Origin: Eremophila alpestris peregrina
Lineage: Eukaryota; Chordata; Aves; Passeriformes; Alaudidae
DNA length: 64,000 nt
Assembly: GCA_009792885.1 (NCBI GenBank)
Contig: WMCF01000174.1
Location: 564,171-628,170 of the forward strand
Direction of reading: 5' to 3'
A program made the position numbers and the translations under genes. Positions 46,190-58,044 of this stretch are shown piece after piece. Position 1 is the first letter of the stretch, and each line of letters begins with the position of its first letter. The notes below the pieces were generated by a model. It was not told the DNA's origin and made no database searches. It saw only the letters and a list, made by a program, of their open reading frames with translations.

Positions 46190-46312
46190 GGTGCATGCTG
46201 GGAATTGTAGTTCCCTGGACCGTAGCGCCCACCACGTGACCAGCGCCGGACCAATCACAGCGGGCCTCGCGTCGCCGTGGCAACCACCTGCAAACAAGAT
46301 GGCGGCAGGGGG
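46190..46312 (+). promoter_or_regulatory. UBXN11 promoter with ZNF143, E-box, CCAAT and YY1 motifs
   Basis: Read on the minus strand, 46211-46193 is ACTACAATTCCCAGCATGC, the long ZNF143/SBS consensus. It is followed by CACGTG at 46233-46238, CCAAT at 46251-46255 and a YY1-type AAGATGGCGGC at 46296-46306, with a donor GTGAGT at 46313. The YY1 motif often marks the start of transcription and the 5' end of a short first exon. Confidence 0.7.
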
Positions 46313-47323
46313 GTGAGTGAGGGTTTGGGGAGCGCGGGGACCCCCCGGGCTCGGACCCTCCCCCAAATTCGGGTATCCCCCCACACCCCGGGTATGCCCA
46401 GAGCTGCCAACCCCCCCAGGGCCCTTCTCCCCCATCACCCCCTGCTTATCTCCGTTATTTGGAGCCCCTTTTTGCCCCCCTCATCCCTCAAACTGCCCAT
46501 TCTGCACGGAAAACCAAGGTCTATGGACTGGGAGGATCGGCTGATCACCAAAATGTACAGTTTGGGATTTTTTTTTGACAGCTTTTTCAATTATATTTAG
46601 AAAATTAATCCACCAAGCAAACACCCCCAAAGTCAATGAAGCTGTGCTTTATTTCATGTTATCCCCTTTTATTCTTGCTCAAAGGGCAGAGCTGTCTAAG
46701 GTCATTATTCTCACGGGTAAGGCTGTTGTTACCCTTTACACAGCACATGGAGCTCTCTCTGCACTACAAGTGTTGAAAACCAGACAAGTAACAAGACATT
46801 TCCACATCCTCATCCAGCCCTAGAACCCATCTATTTTTACAGTTCTCTTTAACGTCACGTCCTCCCTGCTCGATTTCAGAGCAAAAACTCCCATTTTGCT
46901 CCCAGAGAAGTTTGCTGCTTCTGTTAATCACAGAACACTGGGCTTTTTTCACTAAAATAACTCGATTTGAGCACTTTCTGCCTCTCAGTGCAAGTGTTGT
47001 GGTCTCTTTCTCCAAGCTCCACTTCGTGTTCACTCTTCCATCTCCTGGGATTGTGCCTTCCCGTGGTCCTGGCTCCTGAGGAGCACCCACACACACCCAG
47101 AAATGTGGGAATACTGATGGCATTGATGGAGCACCTGCTCTCCCCTGCCCTCTCTTTCCCTCAGCACAACCTTCAGATTTCCTCACCTGCTTTTGGAGAA
47201 GCTGTGTCCAAACACTGACCTGCTTCCTTCCTTTTTCAGGAGATGCCAGGCTGTCTCCTAGGACAAGGAATCCCTTCAGGGCATCCTCCACTCCTGCTCC
47301 AGGGGACAGCACTGGAAAAGAAC

Positions 47324-50300
47324 ATGGAGGGTAAAGCCCCTTGATGATTTGGGGGTTCTGAGCCATCTTTTTTTGGTGCCACCCCAGGCCAGACCCATTC
47401 CTGTGGCCCATCTCTCACACACAAAGAGTTGGTGACACCAGGAACCAAGGGACTTTCTTCCCAAAAAGTCCTCCCAGCTGTGGCAGAGCAGGAATTCTGG
47501 TGTGGAGTCCCCTGTGCACCCCAGTCCTGCTCACAGGTGTTTGTGCTTTCAGCTGCAGCTCACTCTGACGTGGAGCTTGTGTCCTCTCTGGCAGAAAAGA
47601 TCTCTCTGTTGGAGCAGAAAATAGAGAAACAAGCACAAGAAATCCAGCTGAAGGTAAAAGTCAGCCTCTGGCTGGGCCTGCTTTGTCCCCTGCCACAGGA
47701 GCTCCACCTCTCAGACCTTGTGTGGGCTCAGAAGTTCATCTGTGGCCTGCTAATTACCCAAATGAGCCCTTTTCAAAGCAGCAGAGCATTAGGATCAGCC
47801 CTTGGGGTGGCAGAGGGGACAGTCCCTGCTGCAGGGACTCTCAGCACCCTGGCACTAAGATCAGCAGCTCTCTGGTTTCAGAATTTTTTTCCCCTCCTGT
47901 GGTGGTGCATTCCCCCTTTTGTTTTCTGAAACAGCAGCTGCTCACACAGCAGAGTCCCTCTCTGCAGCCCTCTCTGCAGCACTGAATAGAATAAATACCC
48001 TTTAAAAGCTTAGAATAAATACCTTTTTTTGTTTGGTTTGGGGTTTTTTTTAAGAAGTGGCTGCAGAGATGTTGGTTTGGTTTCCAGCTCAGCCCCTGCC
48101 TGCAGGTCTGAGCAGGAGCACCTCGTGCAGATGGAGCACTGGGAGATGGGTCACCTATTCCTGGAGTTCTCTAGTTATCCCATTCCCTCTTCTGAGGCTA
48201 ATTAAGGTGCTTGTGAGGTGATTCAGCCCTTCTGACCCTCCAGCCTGTCCCTGGGTGGGGTGAGAGGCCCTGCAGCAGCCCTGACTCACTGTGCAAGCTG
48301 TGCCTGGAGGTGCTGAGGCCCAGAACTGACCCAGTCATTGTTTGTTCTGCCCCTGAAGGACAGGAGGATTGCTGAACTCGAGGAGAAGATAAAGGCTCTT
48401 CAAGAAGAAGGTAAAATATGGTTCTACCTTTGGCACCTGTGGGCAGCAGAGCAAGCCTGGGGACCTCTCTGAGCTGTCCTTGGCTCCAACACCCAGGAGA
48501 TCCTTGGTGAGAGGTCACAGCCACACAGAGGGACCATTTCCCAAAGCAGAGCTGCTCTTCCACTCATATCTGTTACTCTGGTGATGTACAAAACATCATT
48601 TCCTGACCTATTTTCTCTGGGTTTCTAAGTTTCCATGAGTGTGAAGCCAACCACAGACACCCGGGGATGGTCAGAGAAGTGAAGAGCAGTAAACAGAATT
48701 CAAACAGGCAGGAAAGCAGCTCCTCACAGCTGAGGGAAACCACAACCCCACTTGGAGTCTCCCACAGGATTCCAGGTCCAGCCTAACTCTAAATTGAACC
48801 CAGCTTTCAGTGAGTTCCCTGAATCCTGCAGCTTCCCAGCCCCAGCTGGAGCCCACCCACGTTTCCTGCAGGCTGAATTCTCTGCAGAGCTGTGCTGAGT
48901 TCTCCATTTCCTGGGCACAAAGCTCAGATGTGCCTCTCAAACCACAGACATGTGGCCTGTACCTCCTCGTGCACCCTGCTGCCATCCAGCCAAGATCTCA
49001 GCATCCAGCTTCAGTGGACACCTGCTCATTGTGGGCTGAGGGAGCCAAGCAATTTCCACTGTGTGGTTGCCAACAGCACCACTCACATCAGCTCCCACAG
49101 CATCAAACTTCCCCAGGGTTGCTCACAGCTGTTTTTTAGTCTGTCAGCATTGTTGCCAGACCACTGCAGGGGGAATTGTCACATTCAGCCCCTGTGTGCC
49201 ACAGGTGGGAGTTCACTGAGCACAGGCAGGTGCTGCTGGGGCTCTGCCCTGTGTCACACAGGTGATCCCCAGCTCTTCTGTGAGGATCTACATAGAAACA
49301 CCAGTTTTTCTCTTACAGATGCTGCTGACTCACCCAACACAGAAGAGCTGGAGATGAGGTGCCTTCAGCTGCAGAGCCAGGTCTTGGAGATGGAGGTGAG
49401 GCTGCTCTGCTTGCCCTGAGCCAGATTTGAGGTCACTGCAGTCCCAGCCTGGCCTTTTCCAAGCTGCCCTTTGATCATCACAGCCCTTCACCTCTGAAAA
49501 GAAGGAGCAGGCTGGATGTGAGCAGCAGGGCAGGGGAAGGTTTTAAACACACAAACAACCTGTGCCTCCTGCAGGACTCATTCTGATTTCCAGGGCAGTA
49601 GAAGTGCTCAGCACCTGCAGCCTTGGGAGGTTCCTCTGCCACTACAAATCATTCCTCCTCCCTTTTCCCTGCTGCTGATAGAGCTGCTATCACTGCCCTG
49701 CCAGTCTGTCTGTCTGTCTGCCTGCCAAGGAGCCCCAGGACAAACCTCTCCCACCCCCCTCTGCCTCTCCCAGACCCCTCTCAGGCTCCCAGTTCCAGTT
49801 TTCTGAGGCTCTGGTCACCAGAGCTGACCTGACTCTGCTCTTGCAGCGGTTCCTGAGGGACTATGGCCTGATTTGGGTTGGAGAGACATGGGACCAGCTG
49901 GGAGATCCAGAACCAGTCCAGGATGGAGAGGAACTGCCAGCAAGGGACCTCTGCAAGCAGGGTAAAGCACAGCACTCTTGGCTGAAGCTGCTCCCCCAGC
50001 TCCCACTGCATGCTCACAGAAGGGAGAGTAGATAAGCACCAAAACCTCAGGATTTGGGCCTTCAGAATTTGGGATCCTGTGCCAAGATCCTCACATCAGT
50101 CCCTCTCAGAGACACAGACATGGAGCAATCTAACAGGAGCTCAGCAGAAGGCTTAATAATTTTATATACCTGTATTTTGTACACACTTCTGGGGGAAGAG
50201 GAGAGAACCTGATGGCTCAGCCCTTCAGGAGCAGAGCTCACAGCAGCTGTTTCCTGCAGAATTCACAAACCCTGCACATTTGATGTTTGACTGCTCTAAT

Positions 50301-53300
50301 GACATTGACACAGAGGGGGTGGAAAAGGGAATCAGGTGCTTTGTGTACACAGGAGCTGTAGTAACTTACCCACAGGGCCTGGCTCCATCAGGGAGTATTG
50401 TTTGCCTTTCTTCCCAGCCACCACATGAGGGTTTAATTGAGACCTGACTCTGCTCTCTGGGGTCCAAGCAGCTTTGGCAGTGGCTCCTTAGGAAGTAACA
50501 GAGGAAAAAAAGAAAGTTATTTAGACTGTGGAACAAATGCTGCTTCCTCACCACCATGCAGATATTAGACTAGACCTTCCCTGAGATGCAGGAGGGGAGA
50601 GACAGAGGGAGAGCAGCAGAAACAGTTTTGGTTTCAGCTCACAGCCTCTCCTCAAGGGTATTTCCTCATCGTCCTCAACTCATAAAAAAAGCAGAACAAC
50701 TGAGGACTCTAACTCAGATCTTTTCTCTCGTTTCTTCTTCTGACTTCATCCCTCTGCCCTGTCACAAACCTTTTCCTGCTTCACCCTGCCACCCTCAGAG
50801 GCCCAGACAAACATCCTGGCAGAGTCCCTGCCCTGCTGCCTCTGTTTACACACGGGCACCTCCTCAGCACCTGTGCCCTGATCCATTGATCCAATCTGCT
50901 TAATCCAGCTCGAGCAGTTCCTCATCCTGCCCGGCCCAGGGGCAGCACAGCGCTGCCGAGAGGATCAGCGAGAGCCCAGGGGCTGAGCTGTGCTCCGGGG
51001 GCTGCCCCTGGAGCTGTCCCTGAGCTCGGAGTTTGCAGCCCCATGCTCTGCCCTGCCCCTGCGGTTTGGCACACGCCTGCCTGGGCCTGGCGCTGCTGCA
51101 CCGCAGCAAAAGGTTGCATCACATTCTGCAAACGTGTGAAGGGCAGAGCAGGAACTGTCAGGGCTCAAACACACCCCAAATTCAGATAAATTTGGCCAGC
51201 AGCCCTGCCCTCAGTAACTCCGACCCCTCTGCCGCAGGTGAAGCCGCCGTTTGCAAACCCCGGATTGATTTTGATTTGATCTTGGAGAACGTGAAGGATT
51301 TGAACTCTCTGGTCGGAGAGGGCATTTCCCAGATCGAGCACACGGCCCGGGGGGCTCGGCTGAGGCGCCCAGAGCCCCTCCCTCTCACCCTGTACCAAAA
51401 CGGGATCGTCGTGGGCAGCGGAGCCTTCCGGCCCTACCAGCACCCAGCCACGCAGGTATGGCAGGGGCTGGGCAGGACACAGAGCCCTCCTGAGCTCACA
51501 GAGCTGCTGAGCTCATCTCAGCCCCACAAAGGAGCCCAGCTCACCTCTGGCATCCCCACAGTGCCTTTAAAGCCCTGTGTGTGCTGTGCAGTCATTGCTA
51601 GAGATGGAGATTCTTTGGTGCAGACCTTTCTGCACGGCCACCCCACCACAAACAGGAGCAGCCCAGCAGAAAGATGAGTCCTGAGCTCCCCAGGGAGTCT
51701 GAGGTGTGACCAGGAGCTCTCCTGTTGTTTCAGCAATGCCTGCAGGACATCATGGATGGTTATTTCCCCTCAGAGCTGCAGCCACGCTATCCCGACGGTG
51801 TTCCCTTGCAGGCAAGTGCCACACCCAGCTTTTGGGGCACAAATGGCTCTCTGGCCTCCCCAGACAGCTCAGGTTTTCTCTCCTCAGCGTGCTGGCTGCT
51901 CCCCACAGCCAGGCTGAGGTTTGTGGTGCTGTGCAGGTGTGTCTGGGGAAGGGAAGCACACAGGGCACCTGCAGCAGCCGTTACAGGAAGCACCTCAGCA
52001 TCAAGGGTCAAGGGTTTGTGTGCCTCAGTGAGCCTGTCTTGGAACGAGGCCCCCAAGAGCTCAGCAGGCTCTGTAAGAGAAGCAGCACAGGCAGGAAGTG
52101 AAGAGCTGTGTCACTGAAAGGAGGGGGGAGAAGTTCTCAGATAGTTCCCCTGGAAAAGCTTTAACGTGAGATTGAACAAGGACCTTTTAAAGAGGATGTC
52201 ACGAGTTCATTTTGCCACAGTTTAAATGGATTTGGCCACCTGAGGTTCTCTTGGGCCCCAGTTTTTGATTCCTCAGAAATGGCAAAGAGCCAAAGCCACA
52301 TTTGCAGGCAGAGAGCCTCAGAGGACCCAAATCTGGGTCTTGGAGTGCAGCTGAAATGGCAGCAGGCACAACCAGAGGCTGGACTTTCCCTCTGCCACAG
52401 AGAAACCAGGGCACAACTGCATGAACAAGGTCAGGCCAGCTGGGGCAAGCTGTGGAGGTTAGAAAGTCACATGGAAGGGGGATTGTGCAAAGCTCTGGGG
52501 ACTGAGGTTCCCCAGAACCTGAGCATCATTGGTTTCCTTTGGGGTTTACAACTGCTGCTTGTCATTGCTGGGCCTTGCTGGGCCCTGCTGCAGCAAGAGG
52601 AGCTTGTGCAACAGCCAGATTTGCTTACAGGTCACTGACAGGAGGGACGTGGTGTTTCAGAGGCCAGACCTTCCAGGGAGCTTTCCTGGCCCTGGCCACG
52701 TGGTGGGTACTTCAGGATCCACCAGAGTGCAGGAATCCTCCCAGAGCCCAGGTAAAATCTGAAACCTGCCTCAAAAACGCAGCTCATTCTTGAGGAGGAG
52801 GATTCTTAAACCTTACCAGGTGGTAGGAGGGGAAGGTGAGGGTCTCAGCAAGGAAAGCAACACTCCTGGGTCAGGGCCTGGAGCCAGCAGCACACACAGG
52901 ATCCTCTCACATTAATCCTGCTGAAGAATGAGAACAAGTAATAAAAGAATAGAGATTTAGCAGGTTTCCAAAAACATATCTGCCCTGTGCCTTTCTGAAA
53001 GGCCAAGTTCCTTTCACCTCCACCACATCAAAGGATGCTGAGGTAGCTCTGCAGGCCTGGGGGGACAGTTGCTTGCAAACTCTGCTCCTTCCTCCTGCAA
53101 GCTCATTCCAAAAACGTAGATATTGTCAAGCCAAACCAACCGTAACTGTACTGAATATGGGACAGTTTCTCTTCAGACTTTCACAACAAATTATGGGACA
53201 TAAAAGGCCACAGATTCCTCATTTTGCTTCTAAACACTTGCAGTCTGTGTAAGCAATATCTGACAGGGCTGGGAAGTCAAACAGTCAGGGGGACAGAAGT

Positions 53301-55796
53301 CAGTGGGTCTGTGGGTACATCACTAAATCACCCACCCCATTTGTCACTCCTGGTTACATGCAGCTGTGCTCAGTCACCTCGAGGATAAAACAGTAAAAAA
53401 AAAAAAAAATTGTCCAATCAAAAATCAATGGACACCTACCAATAAACCCCCACAAGGTGAAAAACATCCAAGTCTGTACAAATGGTGACAGCCCCAGCTT
53501 TCCTCAGCAGAGCTCCCTGCCTGCTGTGCATCCCAGCTGTGCACTGAGCTGCTCTGTTCTCACTGTTGATGTTGACAATCAAACATTTAGTGGGGCAGAA
53601 AGTGGGACACCCTCAAGGGAGGAACCTGAGAGCTGCTCTCAGCCTCACTGGGGAGCTGAGAGCTCTCCCTGTCGGCTGCTGCTCTCTCCTTTCCCCAAAT
53701 CAGCCTCTCCTGGGCCCAAAACGTTTGTCACAAAGGTCCCACACAGACAGACCTCCCCTCTGCTCTGGTAGGTCCCAAAGCCTCCTGGGAGCAGGTCCCA
53801 AACCAGCTTTGCAAGGCCCTGAGGCACAGAGGGAGAACAGGCAGTGCCCGAGGCGTGGCTGGAGCAGCCCCACAGGTACCACTGGACTCCCCAGACACCC
53901 CCAGGAGGAGACCAGGGGCCATTCAGCCTCAGCTCCCTCTCCTTGGGCCTCTCTCAGCTCCCTGTAACCTCCCAGAGAGGCTGGGAGCACACGTGGCACT
54001 TGCCTGGTGGCTGTGCCAGCACTGGCTGCTCTCCCACACTGACCCTCACCTGGTTTTGGTTGCAGGGCTCTGAAGGGCAGCAGAGCAGCAGAGAAATCCT
54101 GCAGGAAACACCTGGGCTGGCTGCCCTGGAGAGGTGCAGGTACAGCCCCCCACCCCTGCCCTGGCAGCATCTCCTCTTCCTCCTTTTCCATCACTGCAGG
54201 TTCAGTTCAGGGACTTCAGTTTGAGGAAGTAAATGGACTTTCCCCCTTCTAGACCTTAGAAATTGTTAGACAAAAGGCCAAGTTTGGTCCTTTGGGAAAA
54301 CCACTGAATTTTTCATGGCAAACATGCCATATTTTACATCTCTAACAAAAAGCTTCTGTTGTTCAAAATGCCACTTATTTATGTGAAAGTTTTCCCAACA
54401 ACCAGCCAAGGCCTAAGAGTTTGAAACCATTGAAGGAGCTCTTTGCAGTCCTATTAAATGGGAGAACCCCTGCAGGAAGCTGATGCCCAGGTGGGAGGTC
54501 TCACTTTTCCACTCAGTCTTCTGGCAAGCCAAGACCCAAATAGCTAATGAAAAAAAATAAAAGAGGCAGATTATTTTTAATCAAAGTAGGGCAAAGTACT
54601 TACCAGATAGCCCTGGTTTGAAATGAAAAAGCTAAAAAAGGTCCATTACCCTGTTTGAGGCACCTTCAGGCTGGCACAGCTGCAGTTGGGGCAGTGTTTG
54701 CTCTCATTGCCCGTGGTGAGATGGGGCCTCTTTCACCTCAAGGACATTCCCAAAAGTGAAACTGCTCTCCCCTGGTCTGGTCAGGGAGGCTCTGCCTGCT
54801 GAGGGGAGCTCCCTCCTGGGCTCAGAGGGTTCTGTGATCCCCAGGAGGGTGAAGGCAGCTGAGGAGGCTCCCGGGCCTGGTTTGTGCTCCCTGCGCGTCA
54901 GATCCGAGGGCGGGGAGGAGACGTTCGAGCTGAGGCTGCAGCTCACAGCCACCATCGGGGACCTGCGCCAGCACCTCGCCCTCATCAGGTACCCTGGGGC
55001 TCCTCCCCTCCTTGCCTGGCTCTGCAGGACCCCGGGAAAGGGTTCTTGAGGAGCTGGAGCTTCAAACATGGGCCTGAGCTGGGTCACAGCCCCACCTGAC
55101 ACTGTCCATGCAGTGCCAGGGTCTGAGAAGCTCAGAGCATTTCATACCCACCCTTGTCACACAGCAAGAGATAAACTTCTTCTGTCCTCCCAAAACTGCC
55201 ATCAGATCCGGGCCATTGCTGCCTTTGCCTCCTTCCAGCACTCACCCAGCTCATGCCACCCTTCCCAGGGTGCTGGGAGCTGAGTTGCAGCCTTGGCTTG
55301 GCTCAGCTCTGTGTCCCAGCACATTTAATGCTGCACCAGGACTCCTTCAGCCTGCTGGGGACAGTTCCAGGTGGCTGAGAGCCCCCTTTGCCCTCCCCTC
55401 TTCCCTCTGCTGCTGCAGGCCCTGGGCCTGGCCTCGTGTGAGCTCTGAGGATGAGCTCAGTGCTGCTCCTTCCTCCCCAAATTGCAGCTGCTCTGTGCCT
55501 GGCTGGCTGCAGTTTGGGCTGGAAGCCCTTTTTCCTGCTCTTGCATAACCACAGCTGGATCAGTCAGAGCATCTCAGCAAAACCTTGGGGGACCCCGTGA
55601 GTAGGAGAAGATTGTGCTGTTCTTTCCTAGGGGTGGAAACTCGGACTCGTACGAGATCATCAGCACCTTTCCCCCGCGGGTGTACACGGACAGCTCCAGG
55701 AGCCTGCAGGAATGTGGGCTGGGCCCCAGGGCCTCGCTGCTGCTCCGGAGGAGAGAGCCCTGCCAGCAAGAGGAGAGGGGGCTGCAAACAGCCTGA
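47324..55796 (+). CDS. UBXN11: UBXN11 (socius/COA-1 type), SEP- and UBX-domain protein; one exon unaccounted for
   Basis: UBX-domain proteins are usually p97/VCP adaptors; UBXN11 has been linked to Rnd GTPases and the actin cytoskeleton. Coding exons: 47324-47330, 47553-47653, 48359-48410, 49319-49395, 49847-49961, 51238-51455, 51734-51811, 52631-52751, 54066-54139, 54845-54988 and 55631-55796. Features in order: an N-terminal coiled coil (SLAEKISLLEQKIEKQ, MRCLQLQSQVLEMERFLRDYGLIWVG), then the SEP domain (GARLRRPEPLPLTLYQNGIV, DIMDGYFPSELQPRYPDGVP, ending PGSFPGPGHVVG). A C-terminal UBX fold (LRVRSEGGEETFELRLQL to STFPPRVY) follows. The exon ending at 52751 leaves phase 1 but 54066 opens in phase 0, so an exon is missing between them. 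The start at 47324 has a strong context (aacATGG); 47243 is in frame too. Confidence 0.87.
51812..52630 (+). other. GC-AG intron in UBXN11
   Basis: The exon 51734-51811 ends TTGCAG and is followed by GCAAGT rather than GT. The next exon opens after TTACAG at 52631 in the same phase and continues the expected SEP-domain sequence (DGVPLQ then VTDRRDVV). The +4/+5/+6 AGT match strengthens it as a true GC donor. Confidence 0.75.
53396..53410. repeat. Short poly(A) tract in a UBXN11 intron
   Basis: A run of about 15 A in AT-rich sequence. No retroposon boundaries are obvious. Confidence 0.7.
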
Positions 55797-56626
55797 GAGC
55801 TCCTCAGCCCTGCTCTGCACAGGGAGGGAGCTGCCTCTCACCTTACCCTGCCCTGGCTGGGAAAAAGGGAGAGGTTTCATCTGGAGATGTGGTTTCACTG
55901 TGCCATTTCCTGGGATGAGAAGAGCTGGGAGCAGCCGTTTGGCCTCTCCCAACACAGGGACACCTGCACAGCTCACCTGGGCTGCAGGCCTGGCTCCTCA
56001 TCTCCGTGCAGGTGACACAGGCTGAGCCCTGCCCAGGGGAGCCTCCCTGGCACTGGACAGGTGCCCAGCTGGGCTCGGGAACTCTGCAGCAGCAGCAGGG
56101 ACACACAGCCAGGGGCCCTTTGCTTTGTGCACAGAGCTGCTCCCTACAGATTTCACCTGCACGGACACCAGGGGACAAACAGGCTCAGTCCCACGGCCTG
56201 TGCTGCAGCTAAACCTGAAGGCCTTGAGCCTGAGCCAGGCCGGGCTCAGCGGGGAGAAGCCGCTGCTGGGTTTCCTGTACGTGCACGGCTCCTTCCCTTG
56301 GACAGCCCCCAGCTGCAGCGGGGCCCCGGCTCCAGCCTGCCGGGAGGGAGCCGCCCTCCTGCCGGCCTGGATGCTGCAACAGGACACCGTGTCATTGGAG
56401 ACGAGACAAGCCCTCTGCCCAGCCCTGAGTAAAGCATCTTCCTCCCTTCTCCCGTGGGCTGGGGCTGCACTTTTCCCTTTCCCTTTCCCCAGCACATTCT
56501 TCCCATTCCAGCTGTGACAAGCTCCCACTTGACTCCCAGCTGACAACACTCCCACTCATCGAGGCAGGGCCTCCTGGCAGGCCAGGCTCCCTCTCCACAG
56601 AGACCCAGCCCTCGTTAAAGGCTCCC

Positions 56627-56632
56627 AATAAA
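56627..56632 (+). terminator. Polyadenylation signal of UBXN11
   Basis: AATAAA 0.83 kb after the UBXN11 stop, giving a 3' UTR from 55797 to about 56650. Confidence 0.55.
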
Positions 56633-56649
56633 ACCCTTCATTCCAGCTG

Positions 56650-57175
56650 CAATTTCCAGCTCCTTTCCATTCCAAAGGCAGGGCTGCTGTGGAAGCTCAG
56701 GGTGCCCAGAGCTCTTCCCTCTGACCAGAGCTGCACAACTCCAACACAGGAAGCAACAGCAGCTGCTCCCTCAGCTCCCTATGAGCAGTGACTCAACACA
56801 CACAGCTCTCCCTCAGCTTCCTCCTTTCTCCACCTGTAGCAGAGTCAGGAGCAGCTGTTTCCCTGCCCCTCTGCATCCTGGTCCAGGCAATCTTTGTGCC
56901 AAGGGTTTGTTTTTCACTCCCCCTCAGGCTGAGGCTGTCACCAGGCAGGGGAGAGGAGAGCTCTGGTACCTGTCACTGCTGCAGGACATTCAGACACGTC
57001 CTGGGAGCCTTTGATTAGCAGCAATTTAAGGTGTTAAGATCTTTGTGTCAGGCTGCAACAGCACATACAGCCCACTCAGCTTCTCAGCTGGAAATGACTC
57101 ACAATCCTTAGGCAGGGTGATGTTTAACCTGTAGCCAAAACAAAACCCAATTGAAAAGAAATGCAAGAGAAGAGC
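56650..57175. other. Short spacer between the 3' ends of UBXN11 and SH3BGRL3
   Basis: The two genes converge here. No exon or regulatory element is recognised in these 500 bases. Confidence 0.5.
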
Positions 57176-57194
57176 TGTGAAAGGTACAGTAACA

Positions 57195-57200
57195 TTTAAT
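57195..57200 (-). terminator. Candidate polyadenylation signal of SH3BGRL3
   Basis: ATTAAA on the minus strand. It would give a 3' UTR of about 870 bases that includes the U-rich run transcribed from 57278-57322. No better signal was seen nearer to the stop. Confidence 0.35.
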
Positions 57201-57276
57201 AGCATCTCGGAAGACAACACTGGTTATAAACTTGCTTTTTTGGCAGGAAAACAAAATGCACTTGGTCCAGGATTGC

Positions 57277-57277
<1 letters not shown>

Positions 57278-57322
<45 letters not shown>
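57278..57322. repeat. 45-base poly(A) run in the SH3BGRL3 3' region
   Basis: 45 consecutive A on the plus strand, so poly(U) in the SH3BGRL3 transcript. A G-run plus second A-rich tract lies at about 57587-57630. Confidence 0.9.
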
Positions 57323-57323
<1 letters not shown>

Positions 57324-58044
57324 CCAACTCAAAGAGGAAAGATTGGACAGCTGGAGCATCAGCTGTTCTGGGGCAGCCCTGAGCCATTCATGCTCACAAG
57401 GGAGCCTGGTCAGGGCAGAGGGAGGCCAGAGCAGCACAGAGCCACTGCCAGCCCCACCCATTCCCCCAGCTCCACCCTGGGGGAACTCAGACCCCCAGGT
57501 CTGTGCAGTATTTTTGCATTAAATTAAGACAAACAAACAAAAAATCCATTACTTAGTTGCCATAATCTCTGCAGTTGAGATGAAGGGGGGGGGGGGAAGA
57601 GGAAAAAAAAAAAAAAAGGAAAAAAAGGAAGTGAGGCAGCAGAATTTACAATTTTAACAGCAACTGGGAGGAGTGGGAAGCACCAGGCAGCCCTAAGCCC
57701 TTCCCTGCCGAGGCAGAGGAGGGGGCTGAGGGCCAGGGACACCTCACACAGCCCCGGAGGCTTTGCTGTTTACAGAGGCACTGGAAGCTGCCGTGAGCCA
57801 GGCCCAGCTCTGCTCACAGGCCAAGCACAGCGAGCATCACCCTTTCTTTGGATCCCTCTGAGATGATTTGGGGGCAGGCAGGAGGGAGTCGGAGGCAGCT
57901 GCAATGAGGAGTTTTGGTCATGGGTTTTTCCCTGTGCTGGGACAAAGTCCCGGTGCCAGGACAGCGCTGACAGCCTGGAGGTGAGGGTGAGATGAGGGTG
58001 CTCAGGAATGCAGGTAGAGTCCAGGATGGGAGGGGAAGCAGGGC

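Noticed and set aside
46299..46312. ATG in the first UBXN11 exon as the protein start
   Set aside because: Splicing to 47240 puts it out of frame with the coiled-coil exon and meets a stop after 11 codons.
53704..53767. Candidate missing UBXN11 exon with a good pyrimidine tract and a loosely similar PKTFVTKV segment
   Set aside because: It keeps the 5' phase but its 3' phase breaks the reading frame of the next exons, and the similarity is too weak.
56125..56517. 130-codon plus-strand frame after the UBXN11 stop
   Set aside because: It lies before the likely polyadenylation signal, has no domain or splice partner and reads as 3' UTR.
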